Assembly: GCA_949752795.1 (NCBI GenBank)
Contig: OX457068.1
Coordinates: 63,181,582 to 63,245,581 of the forward strand
Direction: 5' to 3'
Origin: Hyperoodon ampullatus
Lineage: Eukaryota; Chordata; Mammalia; Artiodactyla; Ziphiidae
Length of the DNA: 64,000 nucleotides
Of this stretch, positions 50,494-62,165 are shown in pieces. The notes beneath the pieces are model-generated. The model did not search any database. It saw only the letters and a list, made by a program, of their open reading frames with translations, and was not told the origin of the DNA. Position numbers and translations under genes: made by a program. Numbering within the stretch: the stretch's first letter is position 1; each line of letters starts with the position of its first letter.

Positions 50494-50959
50494 AAAAGTT
50501 AATGGGGGGAAGAGGGGTTTCAGGATTTTCCAGAGGGCTAAGAACCATGCTTAGGGGCTGCACCCTGGAAGGATGCCTGAGTTCATGTGGTTGGGTAAGG
50601 ACCCCGCTGCCACCGATGCTGGACCAGAATGGACTCTGCTGCCTTGTGCCAATTCAGAGCCTGGGGCTTGTGCATCTGATTGGTTGAGCCTAAGTGGTGT
50701 GCCCACACCTTGCTGGAAAGGAGGCTGGGAAAGTGAGGATTTGGCATTTTCAGCTCTTACCCTGGGACCCGTGCTGTCCTCAAACTTTAGAAGGGCATTC
50801 AGATGTTGGGTTGCCAAAAAAAGAATAACAAATATCCCCAGCACTAATAGAATTCCATGGCATTGGAGGTCCTGTAATCTGACCCAACTTCCCCCTTAGG
50901 AAACCCACACTGCAATTAAACTGAAGAAGTTCTGTTTTCTAAACATAGCTGGTGCTTTC

Positions 50960-51240
50960 CTTGTGCGAGCCCTAGTCCACTCTAACATCGGAGCTAGTGT
51001 GTGCCTCTCCGTACCAGCCAGCTCCTGCGACACAACCACCACAGAAATCTCAGTGGCATAAGCATTATTTCTCACATGTCTGGGGCTCAGCTGGGGTGAC
51101 ATCTACACTGGGCTCAACCGCTCTGCATCCAGCTACAGGACCAGCTGGCTGTGGCTAGGGCAGGCCTGCGCTAATGGGTTCAGCTGCCCAGAGAAAGCTC
51201 TTCTCGTGGCCATGGTCGAAGGGCAAGGAGGGCCACCCTG
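50960..51240. repeat. Unclassified interspersed repeat (possible)
   Basis: The stretch CTCAGTGGCATAAGCATTAT, then TCACATGTCTGGGGCTCAGC, resembles a common mammalian repeat with an AACTTAGTGGCTTAAAACAA-type core. Family not determined. Confidence 0.35.
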
Positions 51241-51819
51241 ACAAGGCAAGCACTTTCATCAATCTGCTAACATCCTCAACCAAGCCAAGCAATGCACATG
51301 TCCGAGCCCAGTGTCAAGGGCCGTAAATGTACACAGCAAAGGGTGTGGACACGGTGAGGGGTGAGAACCAGGGCAAAAACTCAGTCTTCCCCAATGACTT
51401 CTCTCTTCCACCAGACGCAGCTCCTTCCCGGAAGGTCCTGTGTATCCCCGGTGCCTAGCAGAGTGTGAGTGTGACTCAAGCAATGATGAGTGAGTGAGTG
51501 AATTACAGGTATGTGTGTTGGGGGTGTCTACAGAGCATATACAAGTGCAAAGAACAGGAGTGCCCGTCCTGGCAGCTCTGGCTCCCTCCCGTGGCTCCCT
51601 ACCCACCTCGTGTCCCTAATTTCTCATTCAAGGTACCAGCTGGTCTGGTATCTCAAAATGAACCACCTCTTATTCTGGGAGCAGGACAGGTGATGTGGGA
51701 TTGGTGGTTTTCCAGTTTCACTGAAATGTTAGTTCTCACAGACATTTTAGGCAAACCCTGTCCCTGTTCCTGCTACCTGGTGTATCAGGAAAGCACATCT
51801 TCAACCACTTCCGCCCCCT

Positions 51820-52430
51820 TCCTCCTATCCACTCTGCTCAGAGCAGCCCGAGGGATTTTACTTAAAAATAAATCAGATCATGTCACTCCCCAGTGTATAT
51901 GTTTCCAAAGGCTTCTCATGCCCTTAGAATAAAATCCTGATCCCTCCTCAAGGCCCGTAGGCTCTCATCTCCTCACCCTTCCCTATCCTGTCCCCATTCT
52001 CCAGCCATGCTGGCTCCAACCCCTCACCCCTGTTTCCACCCACTCCTCTTCCTGTCCCAACCAAAAAAAGTGCACACACACACACACCCATTGTCAAGGG
52101 CAAAAACCCTTAGAGCACGTCTTTGCAGTCGACCCCTCCTCTCTGTCCCCTGTGCCACCTTCTTAGTCCCCACCTCCCTCCTCTCTCACTGGGACCAGGT
52201 CCCCTAGCTGGATGTCCAGCAAATCTCCGTCTGCCTCACTGCACTCCTGCCAGGTTGCTTTTCCAGAAAAATTATGCGGACACATTATTCCCTTGTTGCC
52301 CCGTCTCCTAGAAAACAAAGTACCCACTCCTTAGCTCCACTGACTAGGACCCCAAATCTGGCGCCGTCTACTACTCCAGCCCAGTCCCAGGCCCCTGCAC
52401 CCCACCCCACCCCACCTGACCACACTCACC
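51820..52430 (+). repeat. L2 relic
   Basis: The order AATCAGATCATGTCACTCCC, then CCAAAGGCTTCTCATGCCC, then CCAGCCATGCTGGCTCCAA and TTGCCCCGTCTCCTAG-like sequence is L2 3' half in forward orientation. Confidence 0.7.
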
Positions 52431-52487
52431 AAACTCATTCTTTGTGATTTTCACAAGGTCGGGGAAGTGGGGAGGTTTATTTATTTA

Positions 52488-52547
52488 TTTATTGAAGAGG
52501 CTGTCTTTTCCCCACCGGATATTCTTGCCTCCTTTGTCAAATTAATT
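52488..52547 (-). repeat. 60-bp internal L1 sliver without poly(A)
   Basis: These 60 bases match 54970-55029 (inside ORF2 of the old reverse L1) with a single difference (CCACCGGAT against CCACCGCAT). Neither an L1 3' end nor an A/T tail belongs to the sliver. It follows a (TTTA)n tract. Confidence 0.9.
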
Positions 52548-53599
52548 CTAATTAATTCAAATTCTATCTCTCTGACCTCCTCCCTCTCTTGGGGGCTGGA
52601 GGTCTGACCCCACCCTACCCCCACCCCCACCCCACTGCAGGGTTGGGCCCCTTGGATATTTAAGGCCAACTCTTCCTTGGGAATCTTTGTGTGTTTGCTC
52701 CCAGGACTCCTTCCAACTCAGCTCCCTGTCCCTCCTTTGGATGACAGTTCCTAATCCCACCTCAGCTTCTGCCCCAGCAGTGAATCCCCACAGCCCCCCA
52801 CTGCCAAGGGTCCCTCCCCCTGGCAGGCTACCCTCTTCCACAGAAATCCCCTGTCAAATGACCTCTGGCTGACCTCTCTGCCGCACATCTCTTCCAGGAC
52901 TCTATCGGAACTTTCCCCACTCGCTGGACCATGCTGACCTGGGCCACTTTACCTTCCCCAGGCAAGAGTGGGGCTCCAGTGCCCTGCATTCCAGGTGCAG
53001 GGAATCCATGACATGCTCCCCAGGTGGTCCATGGAAGCCCCTCTCACTAAGCCTGGGATTAAGAGGTAGCATTGACCCCCACCCCACCCCTTTATCTTGA
53101 GGGGGGGGGTCACTGGTCTCTACATTGGAAATCCTTCTCAAAAACCAACTATTCTATCAACTCTGCCACCTTTTTTGTAATCTTCAGTCTGCATGAAGGG
53201 GCCAAGACAGTTTAACTAGTTTTGAGCTAATTTGTCTAAAAATTGTGTACATGGTCGAGCACCTCCTGGGGAGGTGGCATCCATTGTTGGTTGGTGCCTC
53301 GGTTGAAACTTACGATTTGGTGACATGGTCACACTTGCTGATCTCTCTCCTCCACCGGGCAGTCCCGTACTCAAGGCAGAGCTGGTGTCTCAGCCTTCTG
53401 TGTCTCTGCTGAGAAAGTGTCATCCTTGACACCTCACTTCCCCTCCCCTGCCCCCACCCAATACATCTCTGAACCTGTTCCATGGTCTCCTCAGGAGCTC
53501 TCAACTCTGCCCCTTTGCTCTACCCTAGTCCTCATCACCATCAGTAGCCTCCTAGCTGGTCCCCAGCAATTCCACACTCCACACCACAGAAGGGAAAAT
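52548..53599. other. Unique flank, pyrimidine-rich
   Basis: C/T-rich non-coding sequence with a G-run at 53102-53110. No gene or repeat family recognised. Confidence 0.5.
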
Positions 53600-56500
53600 T
53601 TTCCTTTTTTCCTTTGCTTAAAAATATTTTTTAATTGAAATATAGTCATACATATTATGTTTGTTTCAGGTGTACTATATAGTGATTTGACATTTGTAGA
53701 CATTTTGAAGTGATCACCATGATAAGTCTAATAACAATCTGTCCCCATACAAAGTTATTATAATATTATTGACCATATTTCTTATGCTGTATATTACATC
53801 CCCATAGCTTATTTGTTATATAACTGGAGGTTTGTCCTTATTAATCCCCTTCACCTATTTTACCCATCTCCCCACCCCCTCCCTTCTGGCAACCACTTGT
53901 TTGTTCTCTGTATCTATGAGTCTGTTTTCATTTTGTTTTGTTTGTTTGTTTTATTTTTTAGATTCCACATGTTAGTGATATCATGTAGTATTTATCTTTC
54001 TCTGACTGACATTTCACTTAGCATAATACCCTCTAGATCCATCCATGTTGTCACAAATGGCAAGATTTTATTTTTTATGACTGAGTAGTATTCCATTATT
54101 TATCTATATCTATAATCTTCTTTATCCACTCATCTATCAATGGACATTTAGATTGCTTCCATATCTAAGCTATTGTAAATAACGCTGCAATAAATATTGG
54201 GATGCATATATATTTTTGAATTAGTGTTTTTGTTTTCTTCTGGTAAATACTCAGAACTGCTGAATCATATGGCAGTTCTAGTTTTCATTTTTTTGAGAAA
54301 ACCCCATACTGTTTTCCATAGTGGCTGCACCAAATTCCATTCTTACCAACAGCCCACGAGGATTCTCCTTTCTCCACATCCTCGCCAACACTTGTTATTT
54401 GTTGTTTTTTCTTTATGATAGTTATCCTGACAGATATAAGGGGTACCTCATTGTGGTTTTTGATTTGCATTTACCTGATGATTAGTGATGTTGAGCATCT
54501 TTTAAAGTGTCTTTTGGCCATCTGTATTTCTTCTTTGGGAAAATATCTATTCAGGTCCTGAGGCCATTTTTTAATCGGGTTGCTTGTTTTTTGTTGTTAA
54601 ATTATAAGAGCTCTTTGTATACCTTGAGTATTAACCACTTATCAGATATCTTCTTTTATTCAGTAGGCTGCCTTTTCATTTTGTTGATAGTTTCCTTCGT
54701 TGTGCAAAAGCTTTTTAGTTTGATGTAGTCCCATCAAGCACAATTGTTTAAAGTTGTGTTTTTGTTTCCCTTGCCTGAGGAGACAGATCCAAAAAATGTT
54801 GCTAAGATTGATATCAAAGAGCAAACTGACTGTTTTCTTCTAGAAGTTTTATGGTTTCAGGTACCTACATATAAGTCATTAATGCACTTTGAGTTTATTT
54901 TTATTCATGGTGTGAGAAAGAAGTCCAGTTTGATTCTTTTGCATATAGCTATCCTATTTCCTAACATCATTTATTGAAGAGGCTGTCTTTTCCCCACCGC
55001 ATATTCTTGCCTCCTTTGTCAAATTAATTGATCATATAACTGTGGGTTTATTTCTGGGATTTCTATTCTGCTCCATTTATCTATGTGTCTGGTTTTGTGT
55101 CACTACTATGCTTTTTATTACTATAATTTGTATATATAAGCCTAATACCTACAGCTTTGTCCTTCATTCTCAAAATTGTTTTGTCTATTCATGGTCTTTT
55201 GTGGTTCCATACAAATTTTAGAGTTATTTGTTCTAGTTCGGTGAAAAATGCTACAGTTATTTGGATAGGGATTGCTTTGATCTGTAGATTGCCTTGAATC
55301 TGTAGATTGCCTTGAATAGTATGGTCATTTTAACAATATTAATTCTTCCAATCCATGAGCACAGTGTATCTTTCCATTTGTTTGTCTCATCTTCAATTTC
55401 TTTCATCAATGTCTTATAGTTTTCTGAGTACATGTCTTTTACCTTTTTGGTTAGATTAATTCCTAGGTATTTTATTCTTTTTGATGCAATTGTAGATAGG
55501 ATTGTCTTCTTAACTTCTCTTTTTGATAGTTTATTTTTAGTGTATAGAAATGTAAAAGATCTGTATATTAACTTTGTATCCTGCAATGTTATTGAACTCA
55601 TTTACTAGTTCTAAATTTTGGGGGGGGATGTCTTTATGACTTTTGATATATAGTATCATGTCATCTGTAAACAGTGACAATTTTACTTCTTTTCTAATTT
55701 GGATTCCTTTTATTTCTATTTCTTGTCTGACTGCTGTGGCTAGGACTTCCAATACTAAATTGTCAGTTGAATAAAACTGACAAGAGTGGTTCCTGATCTT
55801 ATAAGAAATGCTTTCAGCTTTTGACCATTGAGCATGATGTTGGCCATAGGTTTGTCATCTATGGCCTTTATTGTGTTGAAGTATGTTCCCTCTATATCCG
55901 TTTTGTTGAGGGTTTTTATCATAAATGCATGTTGAATTTTGTCAAAACTTTTTCTGCAACTATTGAGATGATCATGTGATTTTTAGTCTTTAATTTGTTA
56001 ATATGGTGTATCACATTGATTGAATTAGAGATAGTGAACCATCCTTGCATACCACTTGAAAGTGGTGTATGATCCTTTTCATGTACTGTTGAATTTGTTT
56101 TGCTAATATTTTGTTGAGGATTTTTACATCTATGTTCATCACTGATATTGGTCTGTAATTTTCTAATTTTTGTGATATCTTTGTCTGGTTTGGAGATCAA
56201 GGTGATGCTGGCCTCACAGAAGGAGTTCAGAAGTGTTTCTTCCCCTGCAACTTTTTGGAATAGTTTGAGAAGGATAGGTGTTAACTCTCTTCTAAATGTT
56301 TGGTAGAATGCACCTGTGAAGCCATCTGGTTCTGGATTTTGTTTGTTGGAAGTTTTGTTTTGTTTTGTTTTTTACTGATTCAATTTCATTAGTTGTAATT
56401 GGTCTGTTCATAATTTCTATTTCTTCCTGTTTCAGTCTTGGGAGATTGTACATTTCTAGGAATTTGTCCATTTCTTCTAGGTTGTTCATTTTATTGGTAT

Positions 56501-57944
56501 ATAATTGTTTGTAGTTACCTCTTATGATCCTTTGTATTTCTGTGGTGTCAGTTGTAACTTCTCCTTTTTCATTTCTAATTTTATCGATTTAGGCCCTCTC
56601 TCTTTTTTTCTTGATGAGTCTGGCTAAATGGTCATTCATTTGGCTTATCTTTTCAAAGAACCAGCCCTTAGTTTCATTGATCTTTTCTAATTTTTTTTTT
56701 TTTTTTTGGTCTCCATTTCATTAATTTCTGCTCTGATCTTTATGATTTCTTTCCTTCTACTAAGTTTGGGTTTTGTTTGTTCTTTTTCTAATTCTGTTAG
56801 ATGTAAGGTTAGGTTCTTTGAGATTTTTCTTGTTTCCTGAGTTAGGCTTGTATTCCTATAAACTTCCCTCTTAGAACTTCCCTTTTGCTGCATCCCATAA
56901 ATTTTCGATCATTGTATTTTCATTTTCACCTCTCTCCAGCTATTTTCTGATTTCTTATTTGCTTTCTTCAGTGATCCATTTGTTATTTAGTAGCATATTT
57001 TTATCCTCCATGTTTTTGTGGTTTTTGCCTTTTTTTCCCCCTTGTAATTGATTCCTAGTCTCATAGTGTTGTTGTTGGACAAGATGCCTGATATGGTTTC
57101 AATACTCCTTCATTTACTGAGATTTGTTTTGTGGCCTAGCATGTAACCTATCTTGGAGAATGTTCCATGTGCACTTGAAAAGAATATGTATCCCATTGCT
57201 TTTGGATGGAATGGTCTATATATATCTGTCACATCCATCTAGTCTAAGGTGTTATTTAAGGCCAGTGTTTCCTTATCAGTTTTCTGTCTGGGTGATCTGT
57301 CCATTGATGTAAGTGGGGTGTTAAAGTCCCTTATATTATTGTAGTACTGTCAGTTTCTCCCTTTATGTCTATTAATATTTGCTTCATGTATTTAGGTGCT
57401 CCTATGTTGGGTGCATATATATTTACAATTGATTGATCCCTTGATCATTATGTAATATCCTTCTTTGTCTCTTGCTACAGTCTTTGTTTTAAAGTCTATT
57501 TTGTCTGATATAAGTATTGTTACCCAGCTTTCTTGTCATTTCCATTTGCATAGAATACCTTTTCCATCCCCTCACTTGCAATCTATGTGTGTCTTTAGAT
57601 CTGAAGTGAGTCTCTTGTAAGCAGCATATATATATATATATATAAGGTTGTTTTGTATCTGTTCAGCAACTCTATGTCTTTTAATTGGAGCATTTAGTCC
57701 ATTTACATTTTATGTAATTATTAATAGATATGTACTTATTGCTATTTTGTTAATTGTTTGGAGGTTGTTTTTATAGTTCTTTTTTTCCTTCTTATTTTGT
57801 TCTCTTCCTTTGTAATTTGATGACTATCTTTATTGTTATGTTTGGATTCCTTTCTCTTTTATGCGTATCTATTTTAGGTTTTTGGTTTGTGGTTACCATA
57901 GTTTGTGGCTCATATATAACAACATAGTTAGCTAGCTAGATAAT

Positions 57945-57948
<4 letters not shown>

Positions 57949-57990
<42 letters not shown>
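57949..57990. repeat. (AT)n microsatellite
   Basis: A pure AT tract within the old L1. Confidence 0.9.
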
Positions 57991-57993
<3 letters not shown>

Positions 57994-58399
57994 TTTTCAG
58001 TTAATGACTTCTTAAGTTTGAACACATTCTAACAACCCTACTTTTACTCCCCCCTCCATGTTTAATTATTTTGATGTCATGATTTAATTCTTTTTGTTTT
58101 ATGTATCCCTGAACTACTTATTGTGGATATAGATTATTCTACTACTTTTGTCTTTTAATCCTCCTACTAGCTTTATAAGTGATTGATTTACTACATTTAC
58201 TGTATGTTTGCTTTTACCAATGAGATTTTTCCTTTCATAATTTTCATATTTCTTGTTGTGGCCTTTTTTTTCTGCTTAAAGAAGTCTCTAACATTTCTTG
58301 TAAGACTGGTTTAGTGGTACTGAACTCTTAGCTTTTGCTCATCTATAGAACTCTTCATCTCTCCTTCAAAACCAAATAAAAGCCTTGCTAGGTATTCTT

Positions 58400-59613
58400 T
58401 TTTAAAATTTTTTATTAGTTTCTATTTTTTCAACATCTTTATTGGAGTATAATTGCTCTACAATGGTGTGTTAGTTTCTGCTTTATAACAAAGTGAATCA
58501 GCTATACATAAACATATATCCCCATATCTCCTCCCTCTTGTGTCTCCCTCCCACCCTCCCTATCCCAGGTGGACACAAAGCACTGAGCTGATCTCCCTGT
58601 GCTATGTGGCTCCTTCCCACTAGCTATCCATTTTACATTTGGTAGTGTATATATGTCCATGCCACTCTCTCACTTCGTCCCAGCTTACTCTTACCCTTCC
58701 CCGTGTCCTCAAGTCCATTCTCTACATCTGCGTCTTTATTCCTGCCCTTCCCTAGGTTCTTCAGAACCATTTTTTTTCTTTTTTTTTTTTTAGATTCCAT
58801 ATATATGTGTTAGCATACGGTATTTGTTTTTCTCTTTCTGACTAATTTTACTCTGTATGACAGTCTCTATGTCCATCCACCTCCCTACAAATAACTCAGT
58901 TTCATCTTTTTATGGCTGAGTAATATTCCATTGTATATGTGTGCCACATCTTCTTAATCCATTCATTTGTCGATGGACACTTAGGTTGCTTCCATGTCCT
59001 GGCTATTGTAAAGAGAGCTGCAGTGAACATTGTGGTATATGACTCTTTTTGAATTATGGTTTTCTCAGGGTATATGCCCAGTAGCGGGATTGCTGGGTCA
59101 TATGGTAGTTCTATTTTTAGTTTTTTAAGGAACCTCCATACTGTTCTCCATAGTGGCTGTATCAATTTACATTCCCACCAGCAGTGCAAGAGGATTCCTT
59201 TTTCTCCACACCCTCTCCAGCATTTATTGTTTGTAGATTTTTTGATGATGGCCATTCTGACTGGTGTGAGGTGATACCTCATTGTAGTTTTGATTTGTAT
59301 TTCTCTAATGATTAGTGATGTTGAGCATCCTTTCAAGTGTTTGTTGGCAATCTGTATATCTTCTCTGGAGAAATGTCTATTTAGGTCTTCTGCCCATTTT
59401 TGCATTGGGTTGTTTTGTTTTTTTTTGATATTGAGCTGCATGAGCTGCCTGTATATTTTGGAGTTTAATCTTTTGTCAGTTGCTTCATTTGCAAATATTT
59501 TCTCCCATTCTGAGGGATGTCTTTTCATCTTGTTTATGGTTTCCTTTGCTGTGCAAAAGCTTTTACGTTTCATTAGGCTCCATTTGTTTATTTTATTTCC
59601 ATTTCTAGATACA
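58400..59613 (-). mobile_element. 5'-truncated younger L1 nested in the old L1
   Basis: On the minus strand this encodes the last part of ORF2 (for example [20 protein letters not shown]) in one frame down to a stop near 58902, about where the ORF2 end would be, followed by a 3' UTR and a T-rich end at about 58400. GTATTCTT occurs at 58392-58399 and 59614-59621 and may be the target-site duplication. The host L1 continues on both sides. Confidence 0.85.
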
Positions 59614-61419
59614 GTATTCTTGGTTGTAGGTTTTTTTCCGTTCATAGCTTTGAATATATCATGCCACTTCTTTGGGTCTGCAAAGTTTCTGTTGAAAAGT
59701 CAGCTGATAGTCTTATGGGGGTTCCCTTGTACATAGCTAGTTGCTTTTCTCTTGCTGCTGTTAAGAGTCTCTCTTTATCTTTAATTTTCGCCATTTTAAT
59801 TATAATGTATCTTGATGTGGACCTCTTTAGATTCATCTTGTTTGGGGCTTTCTGTGCTTCCTGGAACTGAATGTCTGTTTTCTTTCACAGCTTATGGAAG
59901 TGTTCAGTTATTATTTCTTCAAGTAAGTTATCACTTGCTCTCTTCTCCTTCTTGGACCCCCTATGATGTAAATATTATCATGCTTGATGTTGTCTCAGAG
60001 GTCTCTTAAACTACCCTCATTTTTTAAAACTTCCTTTTCTTTTTTCTGTTCAGCTTGGGTGATTTACTCTACTAGGTCTTCCAGTTCACTGATCCATTTC
60101 TCTGTATCATTTAATGTACTGTTGATTCCTTCTAGTGTATTTTTATTTGTTATTGTATTCTTCAGTTCTGTTTGGTTCTTCTTTTTATTTTCTAAGTCTG
60201 TTAAAATTTTCCCTGTGTTTATCCATTCTTCTCCCAAGTTCATTGAGCATTTTTTTGTTTTTACTTGAAATGCTTTATCAGATATATTGCTTATCTCCAC
60301 TTTTCTAAGTTCTTCTGTGGTTTTATCTTGTTAATTTATTGGGAACATATGCCTTTGTCTCCTCATTGTGCCCAAATCTCTGTGATTCTTTCTATTTATT
60401 AAATAGACCAGTTATGTTTCCCAATCTTGGAGAAGTAGCTTTAAGTAGGAGATGTCCTATGAGGCCCAGCAGCATTCTCCCCTCTGGTCACCAGAGCTAT
60501 ATGCTCTAGGGACACCCCCTATGTGTGTTGTGTGGGCACTTCTTTGTGGTGGAGTCAACTACTGTGAGCATGCTGGTAGGCTGGGCTGGACTCTGGCCCA
60601 GTTGGCTGCCAGGTCTTGCCTTGCATGGTGGCTACCAGCCCACTGATGGGGAGGGCCAGGTCTTGGGACAGCTGGCTGTATGAACCAGGAGCATCTTGGG
60701 GTTGTTGCCAGCCCCCTAGTGGATGGGGCCTTGTCCTGCTGGTGGGTGGGTAAGCTCCCAGCACTTATAGCCTAGTAGAGCACTCCAAAATGGCGCTTGC
60801 GAGTGCCAGTGTTTTTGCAGTAGGACAAACTCAAAAGCTGGCTGCTGCTATCATTCCCATCCCCAGGGGGAGTCCAATTGCCTCCTGCCTCTCCAAGAGG
60901 CTCTCTAAGATCAACAAGTAGGTCTGCCCCAGGTTCCTTTCAAATTACTGCCTCTGTGCTGGGACTCAGATTGTGTGAGATTTTGTGTGCACCCTTTAAG
61001 AGTGGAGTCTCTGTTTCCTACAGTCCTCTGGCTCTCCCCTATGCAAGCTCTGGTGGCCCTCAAAGCCAGCCATTCTGGGGTTTTTTTTTCCCAGTGCAGG
61101 ATTGGGCTGGGAGCCCACTGTGGGACTTGGACCCCTCAGTCCTTGAGGAGACCCTCAGCAATTGTGATTATCTTCCCCCATTTGTGGGTCACCTACCCAG
61201 GGATGTAGGTATTGACTATACCTCATCTCTGTCCCTCCTACCCATGTCATTGTTCCTTTTTTATATCTTTAGTTGTGGAAAATCTTTTCTGCCAGTCTTT
61301 AGGTCATACTCATAGATAGTTGCTCTGTAAATAGTTGTAATTTTGGTGTGCCCATGGGAGGAGGTGAGCTAAGGGTCTTCCTACTTGCTACCTTGGCCAC
61401 ACCTCTCAGGAATTTTTTT

Positions 61420-62000
61420 GGTGTAAATCTGACTATGTCCTCTTCCTCAAAATCTTTCAAGGGCTACTTCTCTTAGAATCAAAATCAGAATCATTAACAT
61501 GACCCACCTCTTCCCCACAGAGTCTTGCCTCCATCCAGCCCTCCAGACTTATCTCCTGCCATGTACCCCCTCCCTACCCTTGCAAAATCGTTCCTCCAAG
61601 GTCCCAAGCTCTCTCCCCATCCAGGATCCTCTACCTGGACTTACTTCCCGTACAACTCCACCCTTACCTTTCACCTGGTTAACGCTTCCTCACTCTCCAG
61701 CTCTCATCTCAATTGTCCCTTCTCCAGCAGAGCGCTCTTTGTGCTCAACCTCAGGTCAGGGAGATTTGCCCAGCATCTTGTAGCACCACACACTCGTTTG
61801 AAGCACTGTCTATAATTAAACTTTGAACTGTGGAATTTTTTGATTACCTTTATTGCTCTGGCCAGATTCTATGTCCTGTAAATGCAGAGATGGCATGTAT
61901 GTTTGCTCACCTTTGTATTCCCAAATCCTCAAGTTGCCTGGCCCAAAGTAGGGGCTCAAGAAATGCTTGTTGAATGAATGAATGAAGTGACAAATAGTAT
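61420..62000 (+). repeat. L2 3' half
   Basis: The order TCTGACTATGTCCTCTTCCT, then CTTTCAAGGGCTACTTCTCT, then TTTGTATTCCCAAATCCTCA and GGGGCTCAAGAAATGCTTGT with GAATGAATGAATGAA is the L2 3' region and end. Confidence 0.8.
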
Positions 62001-62039
62001 GCATCTATTAATTAAATAAATGAACTACATTCAACTTCT

Positions 62040-62165
62040 TTCCACAGTTCATTGGTTTATTCATTCATTTATTCAAAAATACATATTGAAGTCCTATTTC
62101 CCTGACCCTCAGCTCTTTTTCTTCCTATAATAGACAGTACCCAGGCCTCAGGGATAACCTTCAAA
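62040..62165 (-). repeat. Possible MIR/L2 tail, reverse
   Basis: The stretch TTATTCATTCATTTATTCAA, then CATATTGAAGTCC, resembles the reverse of a MIR or L2 tail. Confidence 0.35.

Larger units (their letters stand above)
53600..61412 (-). mobile_element. Nearly complete old L1, reverse orientation
   Basis: Read on the minus strand, the order is a 5' UTR (61412 to about 60430; near its start GTGTGGCCAAGGTAGCAAG), an ORF1-like region (about 60300-59640), an inter-ORF part with an AT microsatellite (57949-57990), ORF2 with endonuclease (about 57600-57000) and reverse-transcriptase blocks (about 56400-55250), and the 3' end near 53620. Many stops break all frames; the longest pieces resemble the RT palm and thumb (for example 55257-55752). 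A younger L1 is inserted at 58400-59613. Confidence 0.85.

Noticed and set aside
55257..56893. Reverse-transcriptase-like frames on the minus strand
   Set aside because: They are pieces of the decayed old L1, not a separate gene.
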